Below are positions 1 through 8,336 of a stretch of DNA of 64,000 bases, piece after piece; position 1 is the first letter of the stretch, and each line of letters opens with the position of its first letter. The position numbers and the translations under genes are program-made. The DNA is from Armatimonadota bacterium. Lineage in GTDB: Bacteria; Armatimonadota; Fimbriimonadia; Fimbriimonadales; GBS-DC. The stretch covers positions 1 to 64,000 of the forward strand of contig JABWCR010000009.1 in the NCBI GenBank assembly GCA_013359125.1. The letters run 5' to 3'. The notes beneath the pieces are model-generated. The model was not told the DNA's origin, searched no databases, and saw only the letters and a program-made list of their open reading frames with translations.

Positions 1-177
1 CTTGCCGCTCTCGATACCTTGACGCCGGAGGCGATCGGCATGACTCTGGATACTTCGCTGGGCTGGACGGTGCCGATGACCCGCCTGATGATGCTGCCGG
101 GAACGCACGCCTTCTCCCATGCCGCGCAGATCGACTACCTGCAGACATGCTGGGGCGATCAGGAGGTGCATTTTTGA
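1..177 (+). CDS. DinB-like metal-binding four-helix protein, C-terminal 58 residues
   Basis: The reading frame is open from the left edge and stops at 175-177, so only the C-terminus is present. The tail GTHAFSHAAQIDYLQTC resembles the last helix of DinB/YfiT-type four-helix bundles, where a His near a 'HxxQ' motif completes a three-His metal site. Its stop overlaps the next start (TGATG, one shared base), so the two genes are probably translated in tandem. DinB-like proteins are often thiol transferases or of unknown role; no substrate can be inferred. Assignment rests on this short tail only. Confidence 0.6.
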   Translation, partial: LAALDTLTPEAIGMTLDTSLGWTVPMTRLMMLPGTHAFSHAAQIDYLQTCWGDQEVHF

Positions 178-884
178 TGACCGCAGATCAAATCCTTAAA
201 GAGATCGAGCCGCTCGGAACGGAGGGCTACCGTCGCGTTTTGCGCAACCACGGCGTTACCGGGCCGCTCTTCGGCGTGAAGGTTGAGGAGCTGAAGAAGT
301 ACGAGAAGGCGATTAAGAAGAACTACCAACTCGCGCTCGACCTCTACGATACCGGCGTTTACGATGCGATGTACCTGGCCGGGCTGATCGCCGACGAAAC
401 CAAGATGACCAAGGACGACCTGCGCGGCTGGCTCGAAAAAACTAGCAGCGACGCGGTCGCCGAGTTTGCGGTCGCCTGGGTGGCGGCAGACGGCCCGCAC
501 GGCTGGGACCTTGCGTTGGAGTGGATTGAAAGTCCCGACGAGAAGGCACAGGTCGTCGGCTGGGGGACACTGTCGAGCCTGGTGGCCGTAAAGGACGACG
601 GCGAGCTGGACATTCCGGCTTTGCGGGGCTTGTTAGAGCGCGTTTCGGCGACTATTCACGCCCAGCCGGACAAAGTGCGGTACAAGATGAACGGCTTTGT
701 GATCGCGCTGGGAAGTTACGTGAGCGAGTTGACCGACGAGGCTCTGCGCGCTGGGGAGGCGATAGGCACGGTGCAGGTAGACATGGGCAATACGGCGTGC
801 AAAGTGCCCTTTGCGCCGGACTACATCCGCAAAGTCGCCGACAAAGGCCGCATCGGCAAAAAGCGCAAATCGGCGAGATGTTGA
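177..884 (+). CDS. DNA alkylation repair protein (AlkD-like HEAT-repeat glycosylase)
   Basis: The 235-residue protein reads as an all-helical HEAT-type protein of the DNA alkylation repair family (PF08713-like). These glycosylases excise bulky or charged N3/N7-alkylpurines from DNA without base flipping. The C-terminal stretch TACKVPFAPDYIRKV followed by GRIGKKRKSARC is the characteristic Lys/Arg-rich end of this family. The start at 177 is chosen over an upstream in-frame ATG at 147 because AGGAGG at 161-166 is well spaced for 177 and because 147 would run through the upstream gene. It is coupled to the DinB-like gene by a one-base overlap. Family membership is fairly secure; activity on a particular lesion is inference. 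Confidence 0.85.
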   Translation: MTADQILKEIEPLGTEGYRRVLRNHGVTGPLFGVKVEELKKYEKAIKKNYQLALDLYDTGVYDAMYLAGLIADETKMTKDDLRGWLEKTSSDAVAEFAVAWVAADGPHGWDLALEWIESPDEKAQVVGWGTLSSLVAVKDDGELDIPALRGLLERVSATIHAQPDKVRYKMNGFVIALGSYVSELTDEALRAGEAIGTVQVDMGNTACKVPFAPDYIRKVADKGRIGKKRKSARC

Positions 885-1002
885 GGGCCTAACTTACGAT
901 TTCTTTGCCCCTTTAGTTCAATGGCCGAGTTCGGGTTCAGCTACGACGCGCTGCTTCGATAGCAGCCATCATCAGAGTCACCAAGAGTCTGAACGCCTCC
1001 CC

Positions 1003-1031
1003 TTGCAATGCCGTCGCCCATGTGGTATACT
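1003..1031 (+). promoter_or_regulatory. sigma-70-type promoter of the ArsR/SRPBCC operon
   Basis: TTGCAA (1003-1008) and TATACT (1026-1031) are separated by 17 bases, a good sigma-70 arrangement (4/6 and 5/6 matches). Transcription would begin about seven bases after the -10 box, at or next to the A of the ATG at 1039. There is no Shine-Dalgarno sequence in between, so a leaderless transcript is predicted. Confidence 0.65.
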
Positions 1032-1051
1032 GAACCATATGGTGCAGTATA
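1026..1051. promoter_or_regulatory. 26-bp palindromic operator spanning the -10 box and start codon
   Basis: The left half TATACTGAACCAT and right half ATGGTGCAGTATA are reverse complements except at one position; the centre is CCAT|ATGG between 1038 and 1039. The palindrome covers the -10 hexamer, the predicted transcription start and codons 1-4 of the regulator. It is the obvious binding site for the dimeric ArsR-family regulator encoded immediately downstream, which would then repress its own operon by blocking RNA polymerase. Confidence 0.7.
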
Positions 1052-1392
1052 GTCAAACTCGCTTCGATGCCTCGTTCGGCGCGCTCTCGGACGCCACCCG
1101 ACGCGGCGTTCTGGAGCAACTCGGCCGTGCGGACGCTTCGATCACCGCCCTTGCCGAGAGGTTCCGCATGACCCTGACGGGCATGAAGAAGCATGTGGCG
1201 GTACTGGAGCGAGCGGGGCTCGTCCGCACCGAGAAGGTTGGGCGCGTGCGGATCTGCAAACTCGGGCGGCGCGGACTGGAAGAAGAGGCGGCATGGATCG
1301 AGGGGTATCGCCGGCTCTGGGCCGTGCGCTTCGACGAGTTGGACACTGTTGTCGAGGAATTGAACCGGGAGGAGAAGGAAAATGGACGTTAA
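1039..1392 (+). CDS. ArsR-family winged-helix transcriptional repressor
   Basis: This 117-residue protein begins MVQYSQTRFDASFGALSDATRRGVL, the standard start of the ArsR subfamily that is paired with SRPBCC proteins. The recognition region is SITALAERFRMTLTGMKKHV (about residues 34-53), followed by the wing VRTEKVGRVRICKL. No Cys-rich metal site is visible, so a small organic ligand or DNA binding alone is more likely than metal sensing. The start at 1039 coincides with the palindrome and promoter. It overlaps the downstream SRPBCC gene by 11 bases, indicating co-transcription and coupled translation. Function as autorepressor is inferred from the operator position. Confidence 0.88.
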   Translation: MVQYSQTRFDASFGALSDATRRGVLEQLGRADASITALAERFRMTLTGMKKHVAVLERAGLVRTEKVGRVRICKLGRRGLEEEAAWIEGYRRLWAVRFDELDTVVEELNREEKENGR

Positions 1393-1873
1393 TAGAGAAA
1401 ATGAGACCAGGGTGGAGCGGAAGTCCGACTGCGAAATCGTCGTCATCCGCACCGTCAACGCGCCAGCGCGCCTCGTGTTCGAGGCATGGACCAAGGCCGA
1501 ACTCTTCCGGAGGTGGTGGGTACCCAAATCGTATGGGCTGAATCTGGTTTCCTGCGAGATGGATGTTCGCGCGGGGGGGCGGTATCGTTTGGCGTTCCTC
1601 CACGAAGGCTCGACGATGGAGTTCTTCGGCACGTACCTGGAAGTAACGCCCGACTCGCGCCTCGTTTGGACCAACGATGAAGGCGACGCCGGCCAGACCG
1701 TTACCACGGTAACCTTCGAGGAAATCGAAGGCAAGACATTGTTGACCGTGAGCAATCTCTATCCTTCGAAGGAAGCGCTGGAAGCCGACGGTTCGACCGG
1801 CGCGCTGCCCGAGTCGCTCGACCAGCTCGACGAGCTTCTCGCCAGTTTGGGATCAAGTGCGGAGACAAAATAG
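1382..1873 (+). CDS. SRPBCC (AHSA1/START-like) domain protein
   Basis: A 163-residue protein with the typical SRPBCC/AHSA1 signature: an N-terminal strand followed by APARLVFEAWTKAELFRRWW, then the G-rich hairpin VRAGGRYRLAF and the later LVWTNDEGD strand. These helix-grip folds form a hydrophobic pocket; most bacterial members encoded next to ArsR regulators have unknown ligands. The start at 1382 lies inside the regulator gene, giving an 11-base overlap. The gene ends seven bases from the convergent restriction gene. Family call is strong; no enzymatic function should be assumed. Confidence 0.85.
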   Translation: MDVNRENETRVERKSDCEIVVIRTVNAPARLVFEAWTKAELFRRWWVPKSYGLNLVSCEMDVRAGGRYRLAFLHEGSTMEFFGTYLEVTPDSRLVWTNDEGDAGQTVTTVTFEEIEGKTLLTVSNLYPSKEALEADGSTGALPESLDQLDELLASLGSSAETK

Positions 1874-1880
1874 CCGATTC

Positions 1881-2614
1881 TTAAGAGCCGCCATTTACGG
1901 CTTCATGCACCAACGACTTGACGTACTCTTGAATCTCGGTGTCAGCGTCTTCGGCCTTCGCCCGGAGTTTGTCGTGGTCTTGGACTTCTTCGCCGCTCCA
2001 CACAAGATCGAGTCGGCGAATGTCCTCCATGGCAACGTGCTTGTAGTTCACAAGGTCTGCCCAATAGCAGGTCTTGCAAATACTCGCGTCCAGAAGCTCC
2101 AGGAAGTTCTTGCAATGCTCGCACGACCACGACTTTGCGCGATTGGCCGATCCACTGAATAACATGTAGTCATCAAGCTTTCTGTCGCCCTCGGCATCTT
2201 CACCTGCAACTCGGTATGGAACTCGGTGGTCGACCTGGAGATAGCGGTCCTCGAGGAGTTGTCCGGTAATCGCGCATTTGCTCCCGTCCTTTGCGATCAG
2301 TTTTTCCTTGAACTCCTTCGAAATGGTTGTCCTGCCCTGGAAGGTATCTGCCTTGGCGGCCGAAGGATCGCCAAATCGGTACGCGGCAATGGCCCGGTTG
2401 TCCTTTCCCTTCGCTTGGAAGGTTTCGATCGGAATCCCGTTGTCTCGCACGTCGCCAATCGCGCGAGGCGGGTGGTTGTAGCCGCAGTGTCCTTGAGTTC
2501 CTCGGTTGTTATGAATCCATGCTCAAGAATGTGATCGATGACGGTCTTCGCACGTTTGGCAGTGATTGCCTTTAACCGAGCAACGAACTCAGGTGGTAAA
2601 TCGGGCTTACTCAA
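1881..2614 (-). pseudogene. HNH-type restriction endonuclease, broken by a frameshift
   Basis: Two frames together make one protein. The first 43 or so residues (MSKPDLPPEFVARLKAIT... ending TTEELKDT) start with TTG at 2614; the remainder is in another frame and reads CGYNHPPRAIGDVRDNG, then runs to the stop at 1881. The switch lies near 2485-2492 and needs one added base (or two removed). The second part has a complete HNH core: C-x-x-T-G, VDHRVPY, the SGSANRAKSWS segment and paired Cys motifs CEHC and CKTC. The TTG start overlaps the methylase stop (TTGA), so the pair forms a type II restriction-modification operon with the nuclease last. The break may be genuine inactivation or a sequencing error; the intact methylase fits either. 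Confidence 0.8.
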
Positions 2615-3534
2615 CGAACCTCCGCGAACAGATCTGCCTGCCCAACCCGCAATGAAACACGCTCTGGCACCGGAATGTCAAGCCTGCTGCACAACGCGGG
2701 AGACAAGTAGAGAGTTTCGCAGGTGTCATCGTTGCGGCCAAGCAAGGTCGCCTGACTCGAACGGCCAACGTGGACCTCGATGCAACGCAACTCAAGGTGA
2801 TCGGGCAGCGGTTCTCCGCAGCTTTTGTCGCCAAGGTGCCCGTCATAGCTCACCAAGTAAGAGATCGCGCGCGCGTTCAAGCTTTCAAGCCCCGCCACGA
2901 AGTCCCTAAACTGAACCGACTCAATGTAACGGGGGGCTCGTGTAACACAGACCCCCTGGTATGGCGGGTCCATGTAGACGAGGTCTGAGGGCCGGACGAG
3001 CTGAAAAACCTCTCGGTAGTCTTTGCTCAGAGTTTCCGTGCGTTCTCGCAAAAGCTCCGAGGCTCCCAATACGTGCCAGGCCATGGTCCCAGGTTGCGCA
3101 CCCTTCCGTCGATTGTCGGAGCTTTGGTTGAATTCGCCGTATGCGTTGTAACGAACGGACGCTTTGACGCAGCGGGCCAGCAGATAGAGAAACCGGGCAG
3201 GATCGCGGTCGTTGTTGAAATCGGTGCGGACCTGATCGTAGAACCGCCGCTCATCGCCGAGTTGGTCTGACCAAAGCTCGGCATACGCCTGCATCAATTC
3301 CTTTGGGGCAGTGAGGATGCGGTCCCAGAGCGCCATCAACGGCCCATTGACATCGTTCAGGAGAAAACTCGAGGCGCGTCGGGAAGATGCTGCTGCAAGG
3401 CTGACAGCGGCGGAGCCAGCAAACGGCTCGACCAGCCGTTCAAAGCCCCTCGGAAAGTAGTTCAAGATGGTCGGTGCCAGCTTGCGTTTGCTTCCCTGGT
3501 ATGGGATCGGATGCGGGACCCTCATAGTAGTCAT
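2611..3534 (-). CDS. D12-class (Dam-like) adenine-N6 DNA methyltransferase
   Basis: The 307-residue protein has the motif order of D12-class enzymes: an N-terminal PYQGSKRKLAP SAM-site segment (about 11-21), motif I VEPFAGSAA (35-43), and catalytic motif IV DPPY (189-192). It transfers a methyl group from S-adenosylmethionine to N6 of adenine in a short recognition sequence. It overlaps the HNH nuclease gene by a few bases and lies upstream of it, so it is the modification half of a type II system. The recognition sequence cannot be read from the protein. The gene looks intact, so methylation should persist even if the nuclease is dead. Confidence 0.9.
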   Translation of the reverse strand: MTTMRVPHPIPYQGSKRKLAPTILNYFPRGFERLVEPFAGSAAVSLAAASSRRASSFLLNDVNGPLMALWDRILTAPKELMQAYAELWSDQLGDERRFYDQVRTDFNNDRDPARFLYLLARCVKASVRYNAYGEFNQSSDNRRKGAQPGTMAWHVLGASELLRERTETLSKDYREVFQLVRPSDLVYMDPPYQGVCVTRAPRYIESVQFRDFVAGLESLNARAISYLVSYDGHLGDKSCGEPLPDHLELRCIEVHVGRSSQATLLGRNDDTCETLYLSPALCSRLDIPVPERVSLRVGQADLFAEVR

Positions 3535-3633
3535 CAGTATGCTACAAACGCTCCCGGTTTGAAAGCCATTGCTTCAATAATGACGGATTTCGTTGCGTCC
3601 AAGCCGCTCACGGGGCTCTCCCCCATGCTTTTG

Positions 3634-3762
3634 CCACACACCTACAGGGGGAAGAGGCAGGAACACGAGGGAGCGAGGCGCGCACACCTGGGAGAGGCAC
3701 AGAAACCCAAGGGCGAGCGACGCGCACAGAAGGGAGAGCGACAGAAATACGGAGGGAAGGGG
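3634..3762 (+). repeat. three imperfect ~42-bp purine-rich tandem repeats
   Basis: Three diverged units with a period of 42-44 bases can be aligned. Shared landmarks are CGCGCACA, GGGAGAG or GGGGAAGAG, GACAGAAA or CACAGAAA, and a GAGGGA/AAGGGC/GAGGGA end. The block lies in the 243-base gap between the methylase start and the next + strand gene. The + strand is strongly purine-biased. No function is evident; it may be a residue of slippage or recombination at the edge of the restriction cluster. Confidence 0.5.
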
Positions 3763-3777
3763 TAAAATCAACCCACT

Positions 3778-3990
3778 ATGGCCGTCTATCTAGACCTGAC
3801 CGACTCGCAACGTGGAACGGAGGTTGTTTGGACCGATCTGGGCACCGACATGAACCCGCCCTTCGTGGACAACCGAGCGCCGCTTGCTTCCGGCCCTCCT
3901 GAGGAGCGGCGGTATCAGGCGGCTTATGTGGACAACGACGCGGTAACGACCGATTGGTCAGCGACGCTGACGGTGATCGCGCATAGCTAG
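3778..3990 (+). CDS. short hypothetical protein, possibly a fragment
   Basis: A 70-residue protein with a beta-rich look, containing VVWTDLGTDMNPPFVDNRA and a RYQAAYVDNDAVTTDWSATL segment. The second half resembles the end of small Ig/fibronectin-like domains that close with a '(R)YVDxDxxxGxWS' strand pair, so this may be the residue of a longer protein. A TAAAAT box at 3763-3768 lies nine bases before the ATG, which would give a leaderless or nearly leaderless transcript. It ends seven bases before the Mrr gene and could be co-transcribed with it. The family is not recognised. Confidence 0.4.
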   Translation: MAVYLDLTDSQRGTEVVWTDLGTDMNPPFVDNRAPLASGPPEERRYQAAYVDNDAVTTDWSATLTVIAHS

Positions 3991-3996
3991 GGGCGA

Positions 3997-4857
3997 ATGG
4001 CGAACTCCACTATTGTTCCGTCTTACGACTCGATGATCGAGCCGACGCTGCGAGCTCTGCAGTTGCTTGGCGGGTCGGGATCCATAGAGGAAATCAATTC
4101 TAAGGTAGCGGAGATCATGACGCTCAGCGATGAGGTGTTGGACGTTCCTCACGGAACGACCTCAACTTCCGAGGTTGCGTATCGGCTCGCATGGAGCCGC
4201 ACATATTTGAAGAAGTTCGGGCTCGTCGAAAACTCGAGCAGAGGAGTTTGGTCGCTCACCACCAGCGGCAAGTCGGCACAAAGCATTGATCCCAGAGAAG
4301 TCGTTGCCTTTGTTCGGTCGCAGTTTCCGGGGCGCGCCCTTCCAACACCAGGCGTTGAACCGCCTGATTCGCCAGCCGCTTCTGAACCGACTGAGATTGG
4401 GTGGCACGAGCAGTATCTTCAAAAGCTGCTCGCGCTCCCGCCCGCAGCTTTTGAACGTTTGATCCAGCGGATGCTACGAGAGTCAGGGTTTACACACGTC
4501 GAAGTCACCGGGCGAACAGGTGATGGAGGTATCGACGGCGTTGGTATTGCTCGTATCAGTGGCTTTCTCAGTTTCAGAGTTTTGTTTCAATGCAAGCGTT
4601 ATCAAGGAAGCGTTTCCCCGTCCGAGATTCGCGACTTTAGGGGTGCGATGCAAGGTCGCACCGATAAGGGATTGTTTGCCACAACTGGTTCCTTCAGTCA
4701 AAAGGCCATCGCCGAGGCGACTCGCGACGGTGCTCCTCCCGTTGACCTGTTAGATGGCGAGCAACTCGTTGAACGGCTGAAGGAACTTGGGCTGGGTGTG
4801 AACATAACGATGGTAGAGTCTGTGGAAGTTGATGGGGTCTGGTTGGATTCTCTTTAG
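3997..4857 (+). CDS. mrr: Mrr-type restriction endonuclease (type IV, modified DNA)
   Basis: A 286-residue protein with two parts. Residues 1-100 are a winged-helix Mrr_N-like DNA-recognition domain ([13 protein letters not shown], then the [16 protein letters not shown] helix). Residues 140-285 are a PD-(D/E)xK nuclease: [10 protein letters not shown] (151-160), GDGGIDG with Asp180, and FQCKRY with Gln198-x-Lys200, the signature of Mrr enzymes. These cut DNA carrying foreign methylation. AGGGGCGA just before the ATG can act as ribosome binding site. Position beside a methylase-nuclease pair suggests a small defence island. An Mrr enzyme must tolerate the neighbouring methylase's mark, which constrains its specificity. 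Confidence 0.88.
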   Translation: MANSTIVPSYDSMIEPTLRALQLLGGSGSIEEINSKVAEIMTLSDEVLDVPHGTTSTSEVAYRLAWSRTYLKKFGLVENSSRGVWSLTTSGKSAQSIDPREVVAFVRSQFPGRALPTPGVEPPDSPAASEPTEIGWHEQYLQKLLALPPAAFERLIQRMLRESGFTHVEVTGRTGDGGIDGVGIARISGFLSFRVLFQCKRYQGSVSPSEIRDFRGAMQGRTDKGLFATTGSFSQKAIAEATRDGAPPVDLLDGEQLVERLKELGLGVNITMVESVEVDGVWLDSL

Positions 4858-4861
4858 GACA

Positions 4862-5764
4862 ATGCGGAAGACAGCTTTCCTTTTCATGACACTCGTCATA
4901 ACTAACGTGTCGGCGCAGCAGAAGCCAACGACGGGCTACGCGCCGGTCAATGGAATCAACATGTACTACGAAATCCACGGACCGCCTGCCCCGACCATCG
5001 GGGACAAGCCGGGAATCGGAAAGAGCGGCGAACCGGTGGTGCTGCTTCACGGCGCGTTCATGACCATCACCAACAACTGGGACGCCCCGAACGGGCAGAA
5101 CTGGATCGGCGAACTGGCCAAGACGCGACGCGTCATTGCCGTCGAAATGCAGGGCCACGGCCGCACGGCGGACGTCTCCCGAGATTTCACCTACGAAAAC
5201 CTCGCCGACGATGTGGCCGCGCTGCTCGATCATCTCAAGATCCCGCGGGCGGACCTTATCGGCTACAGCATGGGCGGAGCCGTGGCGATGCAGTGTGCGA
5301 TCCGCCATCCGGACAAAGTGCGAAAGGCGGTCATCCTATCGTCCACGTTCCGCCCGGACGGCATGGTCGCGGGAGCGGGCGAACTTATCTCGAAACTCAC
5401 GGCGGACGATTTCAAAGGCTCGCCCCTTGAGACCGAGTACAAGAAGCTAAGTCCGACTCCGGACGACTTTCCCAAGTTCGTCCGGCGACTCGTCGCCATG
5501 TTCGCGAAAGGGTACGACCTCGGCACCGACAAGCTGAAGGCCACCAAGGCGCCCATGTTTTTCATCCACGGCGACGCGGACGGCATTCTGCTGGCGCACG
5601 TCGCGGAGATGTTTCGGCTCAAGGGTGGCGAGACCCACGGCGACATGGGTCCGCGCTCGTCATCGCGATTAGCCATCTTGCCCGACACCACCCACGTGAC
5701 CCTGATACAGCGCATGTCCATCATCGTGCCGATGGTGAACGACTTCCTCGACGCGAAGCCGTAG
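4862..5764 (+). CDS. exported alpha/beta-hydrolase
   Basis: A 300-residue protein. Residues 1-19 form a signal peptide ([19 protein letters not shown]). The oxyanion-hole motif HG is in VVLLHGAF (about 59-66), the nucleophile elbow is GYSMGG with Ser136, the acid is in FIHGDADGI, and the catalytic His in LPDTTHVTL. This is a complete triad of the alpha/beta-hydrolase (abhydrolase_1) fold. The start at 4862 is preferred over one at 4829 because it exposes the signal peptide and has AGGA overlapping the Mrr stop. The substrate is unknown; esterase, lipase or haloperoxidase-like activity are all possible. It probably acts in the periplasm. Confidence 0.82.
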   Translation: MRKTAFLFMTLVITNVSAQQKPTTGYAPVNGINMYYEIHGPPAPTIGDKPGIGKSGEPVVLLHGAFMTITNNWDAPNGQNWIGELAKTRRVIAVEMQGHGRTADVSRDFTYENLADDVAALLDHLKIPRADLIGYSMGGAVAMQCAIRHPDKVRKAVILSSTFRPDGMVAGAGELISKLTADDFKGSPLETEYKKLSPTPDDFPKFVRRLVAMFAKGYDLGTDKLKATKAPMFFIHGDADGILLAHVAEMFRLKGGETHGDMGPRSSSRLAILPDTTHVTLIQRMSIIVPMVNDFLDAKP

Positions 5765-5842
5765 CCGTGCTGCGGCCCGCGGCGGCAGTGTGCGTTGTCG
5801 GGGCCGCTATTTGCTGACGGTCGTCTACTGCAACTGCGCCCG

Positions 5843-8020
5843 TTAGTCCAGGAACTCCGGCCCGTTGGGGCCTGGCTTGTACCGCGGACGCTGGCGAAGG
5901 TTGTCTCGGCCCTCGAATCCATGTGTACGAATGTCGCGCAGGTACACCTTGCCTCCGGGCCCTTTGACGAAGCGCAGGTTCGAGTCAGCGCTAATCATGG
6001 TACGGGCGACCAGATTGAACATCTCTTGCGGCGTGAGCTGCCAGCGCACGTGGCTCTTCAGCTCGCCGCTGAACGCCATCTCCAACGGGGTCGGAGCTTC
6101 AAAGTCGTCCATCTCCTGCTTCAGCCGGTCGCCCAACCGGCGATCTACTTCCGCAGCGATCTCTTCCTCGGTCGGCGCACCTCCGTTGGCGCTCAGCTCG
6201 TCGATAACGTCCTGCCGAATCTGCGGCCCTTCGTCCGCCGTAAGCTGGGCGAGCACTTCGTCGCTCTTCGCGTTTCGGTGCGCCTGTCGCAATTCCGCAA
6301 GTTCGGTGCCCGAAATGACGAGCACGTGCCTGATCGTGTTGTTTTCCTTATGAACGTAGGCGATAAAGTAAGGGATTGGGTGAGCGACCAGACTGCCATC
6401 GGGATCGTTTGCCCGGGCAGCAAACTGCGCGAAGGTCAGGGGGAATAAGGTCGGCTCCTCGGGCGTCGGCGGCACGAAAGTTCGCTCATGGCGGCCGTAC
6501 GCTTGCAGCGCGCGATCCGCAAGTACCTGCTCGGCATCCGAAACCTGATAGATCGCCGTCAGAATCGTGTTGTCCTGGTCCCGAAAGTCGTCGCGAATCA
6601 CGGTCTCCTCCGGCGGTGCCAGCTCCCTTCCGACGAAAGCCTTGCCGCAGAGCATGAAGCCTTGCGCATTGAACTGTGCCTGGCTGGGCTTGACTACGAC
6701 CTGATGCTTAGTGGCATAGAACGGGTCCCAGCGCCGCGTCTTGACGGTCAGACGATCCGGAATGAGGTCGGCGAGTGTCGCGTCCGCCTTTCTGGCAACC
6801 CTGTCGTCATACTTTTCGCCCAGATAGATGTCGGCCGCAATCTGGGCAACAAAGACGGCACCCAGAAAGATTCCCGCCCCTATCGGCCCGGCGAGAATGA
6901 AGGTGAGCATGGCTCCCCACAAAGTGAGAAACTCGAACAAGAGATCAACGTCTACGCCGAAGTCGGTGTCCCAGGTCAGCGTGCCGTCGCTCTTAATCAC
7001 CGGCTTGATGTGGACCGTTACCGTCACGTCGGTCAAGGTTAACTTCTTTGGGTCTCGATACTCGCCATCCATTTGGATGCGCAGACCGTTGATCGGCAGC
7101 GGAACTGAGGCTCCGCCGCCAACCCCTGTCCCGAAGGCTTGCCCCACGCTGATGCTGTTCACATTGCCGATGTTCTTGCTCGTGGGGCTGAGGATGTTGG
7201 GCCGCAGAATGTGATCGAACCCACCAAGCGGGCGCTTTAGCGCCGAGCGGGAGAAGAGGTCCTTGCCCAGGTCTGCGTAAAGCCCGGGCCTGCTCGCCAT
7301 CGCAATATCCTCGTCGGCAGGAAGGAAGTTGCGCGCATTGGCGAGGTCGCCCCGCGGGCCGACGAACTGATCGCTCTCGTCGCCATTTCGCAGCCGCACA
7401 TTGACGTAGATGCCTAGTGCGGCGTCGTGGCTCGCGTCCGCTTCGTGCCAAGCAATCTCCATCTTTTCGATTTGCTTGAACTTGCTCGAAGCCCCCAGGT
7501 CGATCGGGCGGTTCACTTCGCCCTGGACTAGCAACAGCAAGGCAGGCTTGTCGAGAAGCGTCTCCTCCTCGATTTTCTGAAAGATGAACGGCTCTGCGAC
7601 GATATCGACCACCTCCACTACAAATGCGGCTCTCGCCTCCCCATCGAACATGTGTGCGGGATCGAAAGCAAGCTTGATCATGAGATCGATCGGCGCGGGA
7701 AACAGATCGGGGCGGTTCAGAACTTCCAGTTTCAGTCGTAGCCGCAGATTTGCTCCCAATGGATGGCCGAACAGGATCTCCGTCTGGAAAGCATCCGGAG
7801 ACTGCGGTACGTCGGTTAGCGGCTCAATAGGTATCGGATCATACAAACGGTTGAACTGCTGAACCGAATGGAGAATGACCTGCGCGCCATTCTTTTCGAA
7901 CAGCGTACCTATCTCTCCGGCGTCCACCGCAGTCTGGACAAGCATCCGCAGGTAGTTAGCTCCCAAGAGAGCCTCGACATCAAAGCCGCTTTGCACCAGG
8001 TCCTGATCTACAGTTGACAT
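5843..8020 (-). CDS. large orphan protein (725 residues), function unknown
   Basis: I do not recognise this protein. It starts at 8020 with AAGGAG eight bases upstream. There is no signal peptide. The N-terminal ~330 residues are rich in alternating hydrophobic strands (for example the segments ANLRLRLKLEV and AAFVVEVVDIV). At about residues 367-400 there is a Gly/Ala-rich hydrophobic hairpin (WGAMLTFILAGPIGAGIFLG) that could insert into a membrane or pack internally. Residues around 560-640 are charged and helical, and the C-terminus ends DIRTHGFEGRDNL with a basic tail. The strand-rich front half brings to mind lipid-binding or pore-forming folds, but that is only an impression. It stands alone, between convergent and co-directional neighbours, with no operon context. 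Confidence 0.75.
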   Translation of the reverse strand: MSTVDQDLVQSGFDVEALLGANYLRMLVQTAVDAGEIGTLFEKNGAQVILHSVQQFNRLYDPIPIEPLTDVPQSPDAFQTEILFGHPLGANLRLRLKLEVLNRPDLFPAPIDLMIKLAFDPAHMFDGEARAAFVVEVVDIVAEPFIFQKIEEETLLDKPALLLLVQGEVNRPIDLGASSKFKQIEKMEIAWHEADASHDAALGIYVNVRLRNGDESDQFVGPRGDLANARNFLPADEDIAMASRPGLYADLGKDLFSRSALKRPLGGFDHILRPNILSPTSKNIGNVNSISVGQAFGTGVGGGASVPLPINGLRIQMDGEYRDPKKLTLTDVTVTVHIKPVIKSDGTLTWDTDFGVDVDLLFEFLTLWGAMLTFILAGPIGAGIFLGAVFVAQIAADIYLGEKYDDRVARKADATLADLIPDRLTVKTRRWDPFYATKHQVVVKPSQAQFNAQGFMLCGKAFVGRELAPPEETVIRDDFRDQDNTILTAIYQVSDAEQVLADRALQAYGRHERTFVPPTPEEPTLFPLTFAQFAARANDPDGSLVAHPIPYFIAYVHKENNTIRHVLVISGTELAELRQAHRNAKSDEVLAQLTADEGPQIRQDVIDELSANGGAPTEEEIAAEVDRRLGDRLKQEMDDFEAPTPLEMAFSGELKSHVRWQLTPQEMFNLVARTMISADSNLRFVKGPGGKVYLRDIRTHGFEGRDNLRQRPRYKPGPNGPEFLD

Positions 8021-8336
8021 ATCGCACGCTCCTTGGGCGCATTGATTTCAAGGCGCCCGCGAATTGCATGGCTAGTCCCTGTCTTCACGAGGTTGCTCCG
8101 CCTAAAGCGCCCACGCCGATACAGCCATCCGCGGCGGCAAGGCAAGGGACAGCGGCAGTTGGTTTCCAGGTGGATAGATGCTTCCCCGACAAAGACTTGA
8201 ATCCTGCCTGGAATGACAGAGGTTCAAAATGGGCTGGTAAGCGGAGTCCGGCGCAGAGCGAGCGCTCCGCTTCCGAACCTGAGGCGTCACATCGTCGGCG
8301 ATCACTTCGGTGATGGGACCTAAAGGCCCGGCGCTT
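8021..8336. other. intergenic region without a gene
   Basis: No plausible gene is seen in these 316 bases. Two inverted repeats are visible: TTCCAGG (near 8165) with CCTGGAA (near 8210), and AGCGGAG (near 8240) with CTCCGCT (near 8265). A small hairpin ATCAC-TTCG-GTGAT is at 8301-8314. None is followed by a T-run on either strand, so no terminator is called. Confidence 0.4.

Noticed and set aside
937-1755. A 272-residue - strand open frame across the ArsR/SRPBCC genes
   Set aside because: It is antisense to two well-recognised genes and shows no domain.
8301-8314. ATCAC-TTCG-GTGAT hairpin as a terminator
   Set aside because: The stem is only five base pairs and there is no T-run on either strand.
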